Below are positions 46,051 through 58,250 of a stretch of 64,000 bases of DNA, one piece after another (the first letter of the stretch is position 1; every line of letters begins with the position of its first letter). Made by a program: the position numbers and the translations under genes. The stretch lies in NCBI GenBank assembly GCA_964036295.1, contig OZ038464.1, positions 872,501 to 936,500 on the forward strand, given 5' to 3'. The notes under the pieces are model-generated. The model had not been told where the DNA came from. It ran no database searches and saw only the letters and a list, made by a program, of their open reading frames with translations. The DNA comes from Plumapathes pennacea (Eukaryota > Cnidaria > Anthozoa > Antipatharia > Myriopathidae).

Positions 46051-48924
46051 AGCTATCCGACTCGTGTGGAAATAGTGAGTATTATTATCTCTGGTTCCTT
46101 ATTCTCTTGTGACGCATAAGTAAACCACTGCTTTTCCTATTTAAGACTGCTTTAAGAATTAATTTTGAGCTTGGTCTGAGCGTATTTTTCTGTTAGTTTT
46201 GTCTCCTTTTTTTCGTCCATTACTTCTTGAATCTTCGAATTGCCATCAGTTTACACGAGAACAAAGTGTTTGTTATGAGTTCTGTATACACTCAACTGAT
46301 CTTGGCACGGCCTTCCCTTCACCCGCTTCCTGATTGGTCCGCTAATTTAGAATATCCACTGTTACTCGTCTTCTTTATCATTTTTTTCTGGAGGCTAAGA
46401 CATTATGAATAACGCCAACATCCCGCGATTTTAACAGATGGTCAGTTTTTCCCGTAGCTGTTATATTATCTGGACAAACTGATTTCAAGTGTTTTTCTTA
46501 TTTTACTGTCGGCTTGAACCAAAGAACATTTATGATAGGACATGTCAGTCCAAATCCCATTATTTTACTCTGTAACCAGATGGTCGCGATAGTTCAACGC
46601 CCATTATTCTTCTTCATCGTGTGCGGACCCAGAAAGCATTAGCAAGAGTGGAGACGACTTGACTTCATATTTTGGAACCTAAAGATGTAGGCAAATAAGT
46701 GGTTTTACTTGGCGTATAATGCAGTGCTTTATCGACGAACTGCAGGCAGTGGGACGTGCACAAATTTACTGCAATTTTCAGCGATTCAATGGCCGTAAAC
46801 AACAGCACAATATAATTTTCGCGTACCATTTTACTATTAAAGTGTACTGTTGTTAACTAACATGACATAACATTTGGGAAACAAAGAGAGTGATTGCAAC
46901 CCAGAAGCACGAGCAAGGGAAAACTTCAAATATATTCATTGCGTTTACAGGCTAATTGATACTTGTAAGTAAAAGATTTCAAAACATCGTATTTGCTAGT
47001 AGAACTGATCTTTAGACCGCAAAACAGGCGAAACAACTATAGATATATTAAGACATAGTACACTAGATGTAGGGAGAGAACATTCAGCCGGTAATAGTAT
47101 TCGGCCCAGTGGATTGAAACTGCCACGAAAATTTCGCAAGTAATTACATTCTCTACAAGCTGTATCATGAATTCATAACACGAAATCAACGGCCTGGTCA
47201 AAATCGGCTTTTGATTTTTTTCTAGCTGTGTTACTTATAAGAATCGCCCGAATATTGCAGTTTTTGTTATGTGGGCGTTTTATTTTCATTAACTTCTAGA
47301 ATTTGTTCTTGGACTTTAGACTTGTTTTTGTTTCCGGTATCATAAAAACAGAGCAAAATGAGACAAACTGATTATCCTATCGAGAAGCTCGGAAATTATA
47401 AAAGGTGTTTTAGTGTTTGTCTGTTTGTCGGCAAGTTGATAGTTGTGTAATTTTTATGTCCTCATAGAGGTCCAGCATGTCTATAGATGGATTTCGTCAT
47501 ATTTTCCTTTGTCATATTTTTCCGGGTTTAATGACGCTCTTGTTGATCACGATGAAATGGAAAACTCCAGTCAGAACCAGAAGCATTCGTGGTGACTGTT
47601 CTCTTTCCATCGCCTGAACTCTGTTTTCCATTCTTTAACAAGTTATCAGGCAAGTTTTTCTTCGATGAAAGAGCGTTATGTTTTTGTATCTGTGAAACCC
47701 AATCGGAGGGGAGCATTTGACAGTGTTTTCTGTCCGCACGGTGGGGCATTTTCCCAAAAATGTTTCAAAACCTGAGCCAGGGGTTTGGGAGGGTAGGGTA
47801 AGGGGTAGGGGTGGGAAGAGAGAGGAGATGATTGAGGTTGGAATTGGCTCATGCATAAATATTATTTATTAACCTATTAAACTGCAAGATGACTAGCTAT
47901 TTATTAACCTATTAAACTGTAAGATGACTAGCTGTTTAGGACAGATACATTCTGTTCTGACCAAACTGACTAACATCATCGCCGACAGTCAACAGAGCTT
48001 GTTTAAAAGTACGTGCTGTACACGAATAAAGATTAATTCAAAAGTAATTATCTAGTTGCTGCTGGATGAAGCCAGGCGTGGTGCTAAGAAACGTAGGAGA
48101 TTTGAATATGGCAGAGTCACGACACTCGTGACAGGCTCTTCCCATAGTTAAGATATACTACTAGAGTACGTACGACAGGTACTGTAAATCGGCACGGACA
48201 AACAAGGTAACCATGCCGCTAACTTTTGGAGGCGCTGTCGACATCGCGGAAATACGTTTTTCAGCCGTGCGGTCACCTTGCTTTTGAGTCAGCAGTTATT
48301 GCACAAAACCTTGGATTCAAGTGCGATTTTGTGGTTAAATGTAACGCTCGTAAAACCTCAAGACTTAGGCAAGAAACTCAATACTAGGACTCGTACTCGA
48401 CTAGAAGTTAGTTTAATGCATTTTTTATAACATAATTTGTGCACAAGAAAAACAAGGCATGCACACGATGTGAAATTTTACCTCGAATTATAAGAAGTTA
48501 GATAGCCATGGTGACGAACGGAAGTGACGTCAAGAACGTATTTCCGCCGTGTCGGCGCTGTCCATTTGTTCAGCTCGGTTTTAGAGTTACGATCTATATT
48601 ACTGATTGAACGATCCTTTTCCATCCAGATTGCATACGGTAGTGTGTATTGATATGTTATGCGTACTTTGGTTGGTGAATTCGTTTGTGCTGTTTTTAAA
48701 TACGCCTCGCGCGTTTTCGCTCGTGTATGTGCGTGACGTGTTCGTGTTATTGCGTGTTCGTGTTCGTGTGCGTGAATTCCTGGGAAGCTCACATATTTTT
48801 TTGTGGTTTATCACGTTCCTCCGTATCTGTAGCTCTGTTTCAGGAGTTCAGACACTCGTTGGTCTTTATTATTTTCTTCGCTGATCCTAATTTTTTTTCT
48901 CTACATCTGCAGGCTTGTTTCAGG

Positions 48925-48988
48925 ATGAAGATAAGCGTTCTTACGCTGTGTTTTGCTCTCTTCTTGGCGACCTACACGGGTGCACAAG
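48925..48988 (+). CDS. Gene C exon: signal peptide
   Basis: It encodes [20 protein letters not shown] plus Gln. It differs from gene B by one residue (Ser to Thr), with the same phase-1 end before GTAAAG. Confidence 0.9.
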
Positions 48989-51900
48989 GTAAAGACACAT
49001 TGCTTTGTTTTTAGTTTACACTTCTTACTTTTCTTGTCGCTTGATAACGAAAGTTAGTTCCACTCTAATCCAAAATGGCCGAAACATTTTGGTAAACACG
49101 GAACCAGGACCGCAAAGGCGGATGGGATTTTTGATTTTTGTTCTGGCCATGCTCTTCGAATGGTGACGGAATGCTGAGAAAGCGATGAAATTTTGTCCAT
49201 AGTAGTTATCACTAATATCTGTTTTTTTTTTAAAATTACCTCTCGTACCATGCTCATAACATATAAGTGTTTTTGAATAAGACTGGAATACATTTTATCC
49301 CTTCGTTAAATCTTATATCTTAATGATTCTTGTTTCTTTTTCTGTGTCAAAGCTGATGAGTGTAGCTCGTACACTAAACTGGATGACAAAACAAGACTGG
49401 ATTCTTACACTGGAAGTGTTGCGTGTGACCTAAATGCAATCCAGAAGGGCTGGTACCGCTTCACCGGTGCGTCCGGTGAAAACATGCCAGAGAATTGTCC
49501 CGCTATGTATTACTGTGGAACACACGCACCCGGTTGGTTAAACGGCAAACATCCCTCCGTAGCAGAAGGAATCGTGACGCGTCAGGTGTGTTATCACTGG
49601 AGCGGTCAGTGTTGTGACTTGAGCAACAATATCCGGGTTCGCCAGTGCCCAGGAGGATTCTTTGTGTACGAGCTGGACAGGACTCCAGGATGTAACTATC
49701 GGTACTGCGGATCCGCTTCGAGCATCAAACCAGGCAAGTCAATCCCGAAAGCTTTACTGCGTAAGATAATTTATAATTTAACTCTTTCACCCTTGACCTC
49801 AAAGTATGAATTTTCCAAGATAATTCTTGTATGTGCGAGGTGATGAGAATTGTTAGTCCAACCAGCGTTGAAGTAGCAATTTCTCTTTATTTTATGATAT
49901 ATTATCTCTGGTGAGAAACTGAAAAAGAAATTTGAAGTTGATCACTCTTGTAAGTGAAAGGGATTTAACCCTTTTAAAGATGATAAACGAACCGTTGTTC
50001 TAATCAATGCCAGTGAGAAATAGAGGAAACATTTTAATGTTAAAGTGGTGAAGAACGAGAAGAGTGGAAGGCGAGGGAATTACACTTTTTGTTCAAAATT
50101 ATAATTTTAATTGAGGTTATTCTCATAAAGTAAATTTTGGGTTTAATAATTAGATCAAATTTTTGATAATTGAAATTTGTGTAATTTGTCCATTTGGCTC
50201 AAAAGCGCCGTGGACAGTAGGGTGCAAAACCTTACTGAGAAGCACATGAACTTACAGTTGACTGGGGAGAAGGAAAGAAGATCTTATTTATGGATGTTTT
50301 ACAGTACTCCGTGTTATAATTTTTTTTCCCTTCGAAACTGTCAAATTACATTTCAGTGAACGGTGGATGGACGGCTTGGATGGCCTGGGGCGAGTGTAGT
50401 AAACCATGCGGTGGAGGAGAACAATCCAGAAGTCGTACTTGCACCAATCCCCCACCGGCCAATGGTGGCGCAGAGTGCTCTGGGGAGGACAAGGAGACTC
50501 AGGCATGCAACACTCAAGACTGCCCAGGTGAACTTTATACTCGGCCAATAAAAGCACTTTTACGGCGCAACATTTCTGGCAATATTGACAAAATTGTTCT
50601 GGGATAAGGGTAGACACACGTGCACTTATTGCGCGCAACGTCGTACCTTGTTAATCTTTTAACTTTCAAGCTTAAAAGGCAGATTCTCTTGACCTTTAAC
50701 AAAAGGATGTATAAGTGACGTTTTGAGAATTGATGTTTCAATCAACTTTCATCTAATCAAGGTAACTATTGCCAAGTTCTCCATACTGTTGGATATATCT
50801 CTTGTGAGAAACTCAAGGATAAAATGAAGTTGATCACTTTTAAAAGTAAAAAGGTTGCATTATATTCAGTGCTCTCCAATCTTTTTATCTTTTTCTACAC
50901 ATTTCTGTTGTTTTATTGTTTTTTTTTTCTTTTTTTTTGTTTTCTTTTAACAGTTGGCCCCGAGTGTAACTCATATACTAAGCTAAGTGACAAGACCAGA
51001 CTGGACTCGTACTCAGGAAGTGTTTCTTGTGACCAAAGTACGATCCAGAAAGGCTGGTACCGCTTCACGGGAGAATCCGGAGAGCGCATGGCAGGTTCTT
51101 GTCCTCCTGAGGGTTACTGCGGAACACACGCGACCGGATGGCTGAACGGGGAACTGCCGAGCACTACGGGAGAAGGAATTGTGACCCGTCAGGTGTGTTA
51201 TCACTGGGGCGGTCAGTGTTGTCTCTGGAACAACAATATCAGGGTTCGCAAGTGTCCAGGAGGATTCTTCGTTTACGAACTGGACAAACCACCAATGTGT
51301 AATTTGAGGTACTGCGGTAATAGCTCAAGTCTTGTACCGGGTAAGTAAACAAATGCCTTAATTCAACTTGGCCGAGCTTTTCATACAGACTTGACAACTC
51401 ACTCAAAGCATGATATAATATAGTATAATCATGACATGGTTTTGACAGTTGTTTGTCTGTTTTCAAGTTTTATTGCATTTTTATACGTATCTGCCACACC
51501 TCTTTTGTCGGTGTACAACATGCTTTTTGTAGTGTATGGTGTTTAGTTTTTCGTCGTGTGAAAAGAAAATTGCGTCAAAATTATATCAATACAACTATAG
51601 CGGCTCGGTGCTGCTTGAATCTGGGAAAGTAACTAACTGCAATGTTTTTTACCTTGTGCGCTTCTACTGCCGAAGTATTTGATCAAACTCTAAGTAAAGT
51701 CAGCAAAGCTTTTCGGACAGTCTAGTGTGGTAACTATTGAAATAGGTATTCAAACTAGTTCAAGACAAAAATCAGTGTGCAAATAAATGTAGGCCCAGAA
51801 AACGATCCCTTCTACTAAAGTGGCTAACAGTTGTGCAATGTTCTGACGTCTACTGTTTGTATAAATATCGTTCTAGTTGACGGTGGCTGGAGCGACTGGA

Positions 51901-54900
51901 CGGCTTGGGGCGAGTGTAGCAAGGAGTGTGGTGGCGGAGAACAATCGAGGAGTCGAACTTGCACCAATCCCCCTCCGTTGAATAATGGAGCAGACTGTTC
52001 AGGATCAGACAAAGAAGTCCAGGCATGCAACGAGCAGGACTGTCCAGGTGAACTTTATACTCGGCCAATAAAAGCACTTTTACGGCGCAACATTTCTGGC
52101 AATATTGACAAAATTGTTCTGGGGTAAGGGTAGACACACGGGCACTTATTGCGCGCAACGTCGTGCTTTGCTAATCTTTTAACTTTCAAGCTCAAAAGGC
52201 AGATTCTCTTGACCTTAAAGAAAGGTATGTATAAGTGATATTTTGAAAATTGATGTTTCAATCAACTTTTATCTAATCAAGGTAACTATTGCCAAGTTCT
52301 CCATACTGTTGGATATATCTCTTGTGAGAAACTCAAGGATAAAATGAAGTTGATCACTTTTAAAAGTAAAAAGGTTGCATTATATTCAGTGCTCTCCAAT
52401 CTTTTTATCTTCTTCTACATATTTCTGTTGTTTTATTGTTTTTTTTTTCTTTGTTTTTGTTTTCTTTTAACAGTTGGCCCCGAGTGTAACTCATATACTA
52501 AGCTAAGTGACAAGACCAGACTGGACTCGTACTCAGGAAGTGTTTCTTGTGACCAAAGTACGATCCAGAAAGGCTGGTACCGCTTCACGGGAGAATCCGG
52601 AGAGCGCATGGCAGGTTCTTGTACTCCTGAGGGTTACTGCGGAACACACGCGACCGGATGGCTGAACGGGGAACTGCCGAGCACTACGGGAGAAGGAATT
52701 GTGACCCGTCAGGTGTGTTATCACTGGAGCGGCCAGTGTTGTCTCTGGAACAACAATATCAGGGTTCGCAAGTGTCCAGGAGGATTCTTCGTTTACGAAC
52801 TGGACAAACCACCAATGTGTAATTTGAGGTACTGCGGTAATAGCTCAAGTCTTGTACCGGGTAAGTAAACAAATGCCTTAGTTCAACTTGGCCGAGCTTT
52901 TCATACAGACTTGACAACTCACTCAAAGCATGATATAATATAGTATAATCATGACATGGTTTTGACAGTTGTTTGTCTGTTTTCAAGTTTTATTGCATTT
53001 TTATACGTATGTGCCACACCTCTTTTGTCGGTGTACAACCTGCTTTTTGTAGTGTATGGTGTTTAGTTTTTCGTCGTGTGAAAAGAAAATTGCGTCAAAA
53101 TTATATTAATACAACTATAGCGGCTCGGTGCTGCTTGAATCTGGGAAAGTAACTAACTGCAATGTTTTTTACCTTGTGCGCTTCTACTGCCGAAGTATCT
53201 GATTAAACTCTAAGTAAAGTCAGCAAAGCTTTTCGGACAGTCTAGTGTGGTAACTATTGAAATAGGTATTCAAACTAGTTCAAGACAAAAATCAGTGTGC
53301 AAATAAATGTAGACCCAGAAAACGATCCCTTCTACTAAAGTGGCTAACAGTTGTGCAATGTTCTGACGTCTACTGTTTGTATAAATATCGTTCTAGTTGA
53401 CGGTGGCTGGAGCGACTGGACGGCTTGGGGCGAGTGTAGCAAGGAGTGTGGTGGCGGAGAACAATCGAGGAGTCGAACTTGCACCAATCCCGCTCCGTTG
53501 AATAATGGAGCAGACTGTTCAGGATCAGACAAAGAAGTCCAGGCATGCAACACTCAAGACTGTCCAGGTGAACTTTATACTCGGCCAATAAAAGCGCTTT
53601 TACGGCGCAACATTTCTGGCAATATTGACAGAAAAGTTCTGGGATAAGGGTGGACACACGTGCACTTATTGCGCTCAACGTCGTGCCTTGTTTTAACAAA
53701 GGTTAAAACCTTTTAACTCTCAAGCTTAAAATGCAGATTCTCTTGACCTTTAAGGAAAGGATGTATAAGTGACATTTTGAGAATTGATGTTTTAATCAAC
53801 TTTCATCTAATCAAGGTAACTATTGCCAAGTTCTCCATACTGTACGATATATCTCTTGTGAGAAACTGAAGGAGAAAATTGAAGTTGATCAATTTTAAAA
53901 ATAAAAGGGTTGCATTATATTCAGTACTCTACAATCTTTTTATCTTCTTCTATATAATTCTGTTGTATATTGTTTTTATTGTTTGTTTGTTTGTTTGTTT
54001 GTTTGCTTTTGTTTTTTTTCTTTTAACAGTTGGCCCCGAGTGTAACTCATATACCAAGCTAAGTGACAAGACCAGACTGGACTCGTACTCAGGAAGTGTT
54101 TCTTGTGACCAAGATACGATCCAGAAAGGCTGGTACCGCTTCACGGGAGAATCCGGAGAGCGCATGGCAGGTTCTTGTCCTCCTGAGGGTTACTGCGGAA
54201 CAGACGCGACCGGATGGCTGAACGGGGAACTGCCGAACACAGTAGGAGAAGGATTTGTGACGCGTCAGGTGTGTTATCACTGGAGCGGCCAGTGTTGTAA
54301 CTGGAACAACAATATCAGGGTTCGCAAGTGTCCAGGAGGATTCTTCGTTTACGAACTGGACAAACCTCCAGTGTGTAATTTGAGGTACTGCTCAAGTCTT
54401 GTACCGGGTAAGTAAACAAGTGCTTCATTTCAACTTGACCGAGTTATTCATACAAGATTAACAACTCACTCAAAGCATGATATAATGTAGTATAATTATG
54501 ATATGGTTTTGACAGTTGTTTGTCTGTTTTCAAGTTTTATTGCATTTTTATACGTATGTGACCCACCCTCTTTTGTAGATATACAACTTGTTTTTTGCAG
54601 TGTTTAGTGTTTTGTTTTTTCGACGTGTGAAAAAAAAAATTACGACAAAAATATAGTGATACAACTATAGCGGCTCGGTGCTGCTTGAATCTGGGAAAGT
54701 AACTAACTGCAATGTCTCTTACCTTGTGCGCTGCTACAGCCGAAGTATCTGATTAAACTCTAAGTAATGTCAGCAAAGCTTTTCGGACAGTCTAGTGTGG
54801 TAACTATTGAAATAGATATTCAAACTAGTTCAAGACGAAAATCAGTGTGCAAATAAATTGGGACCCAGAAGACGATCTCTTCTACTGAAGTAGCTAACAT

Positions 54901-57900
54901 TTGTGCGATGTTTTCTTTGTCTTGTCTCATTTTCCTTTTCTCCTCCTTCCCTCTTCGCTTCCCTCCTTCACCTCACCTTCCTTTTCGTTCTTTTTTCTTT
55001 TTTCTTTCTTCTTTCCTTTTCTCTTTCCATTGAAGGCATGTTCTTCTCTCCTCGTCTTGTCTAATTTTCATTTTCTCCTTCATTCCTCTTCGCTTCCCTT
55101 CTTCATCTCCTCTCCCGTCCCCTCGTGTTCTATTTTCTCACATCTCCTCTCTTCTCTTCCCCTCTCCTTTCTTTTCTTGGCTTATTTTACATTTGCCCTC
55201 TTTCTCCCAGTTGACGGCGGCTGGAGCGACTGGACGGCCTGGGGCAAGTGTAGTAAGCCATGCGATGGCGGAGAACAATCCAGGAGTCGCACTTGCACCA
55301 ATCCCCCGCCAGAACATGGCGGGAAACCCTGTTCAGGTTTAGATGAAGAGACGCAGCCATGCAACACTCAAGGTTGCCCAGGTGACTATAACACCAGCTT
55401 TTAATCCCCGAGCGAAGCGAAGCGAAGCGAAGCGAAGTGAGGGTAATAATCACGGCGCTAATGCAGCAAATTCGCTTTATGTGGAGACTCCAAGCGAGTC
55501 GCCATCTCGAAATCTAATGTTCGTCAGTCAGTCTGTCAGTCTGTCATAGGGCGACCTCTAAGGCAATGACGTAATAATAATTATCGATTAGCGTCAAAGC
55601 GAGGTCAAACAAAGGTTTGAACGAAGCAACAACTGTACGTAACTGCGTTCACGAAAATGAATTGAAAACTGGAAAACTTGACACAGCACGGTCTCGCGAA
55701 GCTCGTCTGCAAAAGAGAAGGGAACTAGCACGGGCAAGGAGAAATCGTGAAACAATCGAACAGCGCCAAATACGGCTAGAGAAAAGACGACAAACATTTG
55801 ATAACCGACAGCATCATGAACGGAAGCGTGCCGAAGAAACGGCTCCGCAAAGGGAACAGCGCTTGGAAGCAAATCGGGAGCTTCAGACGCCGTCTTGTGT
55901 TAAACTCAGATCCTTATTTAGAAAGGACAAGCAATAAAGGTTAGTCAGTGGAAAGCGAACAATCACCATGACAAATATATTCTACCCGTATCTTGTAACT
56001 CGATCACTTCAAGAATGTATTAAAACCTGTATGCTGATCATTTTCCCTCGAAGTATTGTTTTAATACGCTTCTGTCGCCAGTTTCGGCTACCGTATTGGC
56101 TCAGAGCAATCGGAACTTGGAGTCTTGAATGATTTAGTCAGATGTCTTATTATTTCTTTCAAAACTAAAACTGTAACAAATACTGTAATTTGACATGCGG
56201 TGATTGCAGCGAGAATCGTTCACAAGCCCTTAGAAGTATGACTAGGTCTGAAGCCCGTGTATAATTTGAAGTAAACCGTTCAAGTTTTGCTTTGATTCTG
56301 GGAGAAATCATGTTGTTTTTGAGCGCGTTCACGTACAAAACAATTCGAGCTCATTAAACATGCATGCCTGAGTCTTGTGCATGCAGTCCAGAGTAAAAAC
56401 AAATTGCACAGGAAGCTTATTTAATTGTACTGCCTATGGATTCAAAATTAGAAAATCAGTGTTTCTTTTTTTCCCGTACTACGACGGCGACCAACTTCAA
56501 AATTTGAGTATTAGATTTTGAGAACGTGCTTGGCAGACTGTATAAATTAATTTGTCGTGCCGACCGACCGTGGGAAATACGTACTTCGTCACGCAATCGA
56601 TTCTTTTTTTCAACGCAAAAGTATAACACACACCATTCTTTTTCTCCTTCCTTTACGTGTAGCATTTGACTTCGAAGAAAAGATTGAGTCAACATTTCGG
56701 TAAAACAAAGGCTACTCTTCTTGGGAGTACCAAAGTAAAAGTCCCATTAATGTCAGAGCGAGGGGTATCTGCGATTATCGTATTTCTAGTAAGTTTTAAA
56801 GTCAGGATTCAGACTTGACGTTACAGTATTATGCTCAAAATCAATCAATCAGAAATTGCAATGACAAATGATTCTACCTATTCAACTGTTTTCAGTCGAC
56901 GGTGGTTGGAGTGAGTTTGGGGACTGGGGAGAGTGCAGTGAACCTTGTGGCGGTGGAGAACAAGAACGAGTCCGCACTTGCACCAATCCCCCTCCGAGTA
57001 ACGGCGGTGCAGAATGCGTAGGCCCGGACCGAGAAATTCAGGGATGCAATGAAAGTCCTTGTCCAGGTAAGAGAAACGTGCATTGAGAGAAAGCTTTAAA
57101 AGTTTACGTAGAAAGACCATGAAACCGCGAGTCAGACATGGACGCAAAAAAATACAACATACAATGACAAGCAGACACGAACAGTTGTACCATTTTTGTT
57201 ATTTTAGTTGACGGTGGTTGGGGTGATTGGGGGCCCTGGGGAGAGTGCAGCAAAACGTGTGGTGATGGAGAGCAAAAGCGCATGCGCCAATGTAACAACC
57301 CCGCGCCAGCGTTTGGCGGCGCATCTTGCCCTGGAGAGGACTTTGAGACGCAAGCCTGCAATGAAGATGCTTGTCCAGGTGAATATAATCTCATGTCTTC
57401 ATCAGACGATGGCAGTGTGAAGCTTATGAAAAATTTAGAAATTTCTAAGAACCTGTTTGAGCGCACGTCATGCAAATCACATCGGATAGAAAAAAAAAAA
57501 GGTTTTTGGAACATTTTACGGAAAAAGAAACATTAAGGGAAGCGAACATGTGGGTTAAACTTTGGAATTGAGGGTTTGAGGCCGTTTTTCTCGGAAGAGT
57601 TGCTCTGCAAGAGTCGTCCTTTATCTAACTACAGTATGATTGTATAGCTTACATAAGTTCATTTTATGTTTTGCATTTCGTTTCTAAGTGCTCGAGCCAA
57701 AGTGACCAGTTTAAGATGTGAAGTAGTTGTGAGCAACTAACTTGTGAATATATTTTCAGTTGTGAATGGCGGATGGGGCAAATGGTCCAAATATGGTCCT
57801 TGTAGTAAGGCGTGTGGTGGCGGGAAAAAGGAAAAGACGCGCAAGTGTGACAACCCACCTCCTTCAGGTGGCGGGAAAAAATGCAAAGGAAAACCCACCA

Positions 57901-58022
57901 AGAAAAAGGGCTGTAACGAACAAGCTTGTGAGGAAGGTGAGTTGAAACTCATCCAGACCAAATCTAAACTCCATAGAAGGGTCTTTATTCTGTTCAACCT
58001 ATCAACCAATTTTCCTCTGTGA
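48925..58022 (+). CDS. Gene C: secreted 4x(D8C-TSR) + 3 TSR protein, 3' end altered
   Basis: Exons: 48925-48988 signal; 49353-49733 D8C1; 50357-50527 TSR1; 50954-51340 D8C2; 51877-52047 TSR2; 52474-52860 D8C3; 53397-53567 TSR3; 54030-54407 D8C4; 55211-55381 TSR4; 56896-57066 TSR5; 57208-57378 TSR6; 57760-57936 TSR7. All are phase 1 as in gene B. The WSC-like exon is missing: the corresponding downstream segment was replaced by about 240 bp of repeat sequence. If TSR7 reads through its donor, the frame stops at 58020-58022 and gives 961 residues. Splicing onward to an unknown exon, or even into gene D, cannot be excluded. D8C4 lacks three residues before the C-terminal SSLVPG. Confidence 0.82.
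49353..49733 (+). CDS. Gene C exon D8C1 (GC donor)
   Basis: It begins [20 protein letters not shown] and is orthologous to gene B D8C1. The motif after the CC pair is DLSNNIRV rather than LWNNNIRV. The exon ends AAA CCA G|GCAAGT, a GC-AG donor. Confidence 0.9.
50357..50527 (+). CDS. Gene C exon TSR1
   Basis: [20 protein letters not shown]: the second tryptophan of the ladder is followed by Met-Ala instead of Thr-Asp. It is orthologous to gene B TSR1. Confidence 0.9.
50530..53570. repeat. 1520-bp duplicated D8C-TSR unit in gene C
   Basis: Unit starts 50954/52474 and 51877/53397 are each exactly 1520 bp apart, with conserved introns (AAAGCACTTTTACGGCGCAA, CCATACTGTTGGATATATCT). A third, more diverged unit follows at 54030. 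Confidence 0.92.
50954..54407 (+). CDS. Gene C exons D8C2-D8C4 with TSR2-TSR3
   Basis: D8C2 and D8C3 are near-identical and 1520 bp apart, as are TSR2 and TSR3 (51877 and 53397). They differ from gene B D8Cs by [25 protein letters not shown] and [10 protein letters not shown]8C4 (54030-54407, 378 nt) has GTDATGW and GEGFVTRQ and a shortened RYCSSLVPG end; all ten cysteines remain. Confidence 0.9.
55211..57378 (+). CDS. Gene C exons TSR4-TSR6
   Basis: TSR4 (55211-55381) is orthologous to gene B TSR7 ([13 protein letters not shown]). TSR5 (56896-57066) matches gene B TSR8/TSR10 ([17 protein letters not shown]). TSR6 (57208-57378) matches gene B TSR12. Three gene B TSRs of this stretch have no counterpart. 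The TSR4-TSR5 intron carries the second Helitron-like element. Confidence 0.9.
55405..56789 (+). mobile_element. Helitron-like element copy 2 (in gene C intron)
   Basis: It starts TCCCCGAGCGAAG and ends ATCGTATTTCTAG, inserted between A and T. The paralogous gene B intron (about 38260-38280) aligns without a gap across the junction (GATTTTATTGAGTTTTAAAG versus CTTTTAA|TAAGTTTTAAAG), so insertion added no target duplication. An intact 106-codon basic ORF lies at 55617-55937 ([20 protein letters not shown]...). A GAAGC microsatellite sits near the 5' end (about 55411-55440). Confidence 0.72.
57760..58022 (+). CDS. Gene C terminal exon: TSR7 with read-through tail
   Basis: [20 protein letters not shown]: the O-fucosylation Thr seen in gene B TSR13 is Ala here. 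After the exon border at 57936 (GAG GAA G|GTGAGT) the frame stays open for 27 more codons ([20 protein letters not shown]...) to TGA at 58020. It is unclear whether this donor is still used. Confidence 0.55.
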
Positions 58023-58250
58023 TTTGTGATTACAAGATGGCGGCTGGCTTTGCTCGGCCAGTCCAGTGGTAATTTGGTGACTGTGATGCCGTTAAGATGT
58101 CTGAACGCGTCAGGTTTCTGACCTTTTCTTTTTATTGTCTTCTGGATGGCTGGGGAATCTTTGTGAGCGCTTTGAGGGAAAAATGCAAGCGCTGCAAGGA
58201 CGAATATTGGGGAGCGCGGAAATGACCGTCCGGCCGCCATGAGTGTCAGC
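58005..58250 (-). mobile_element. Repeat-derived insertion replacing the WSC-exon region
   Basis: This segment has no match in the gene B flank and interrupts the B/C collinearity between about 57995 and 58260. On the minus strand it contains an open frame starting MAAGRSFPRSPIFVLAALAF with stop-free sequence for about 75 codons. It looks like a fragment of a dispersed element, of class unknown to me. Confidence 0.45.

Larger units (their letters stand above)
43880..48912 (+). other. Predicted 5' UTR intron of gene C, repeat-filled
   Basis: No coding exon was recognised. It holds a long inverted repeat (44923-45166), a G tract (45641-45665), a dispersed duplication (about 45440-46050 matches about 47550-48180) and a segment near 48341-48440 homologous to the flanks of the MITE at 16590-16985. 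An ORF at 44674-44967 (minus) overlaps the inverted repeat and looks repeat-derived. Confidence 0.45.

Noticed and set aside
29907-53699. Minus-strand proline/serine-rich ORFs opposite TSR exons and 63-codon ORFs opposite D8C exons
   Set aside because: They recur only because the plus-strand exons are duplicated and mirror the conserved coding sequence in another frame; they lack consistent splice sites of their own.
57737-58240. 167-codon minus-strand ORF as a host gene
   Set aside because: Half of it is antisense to gene C TSR7 and the rest lies in an insertion with repeat character; reported as a mobile-element fragment instead.
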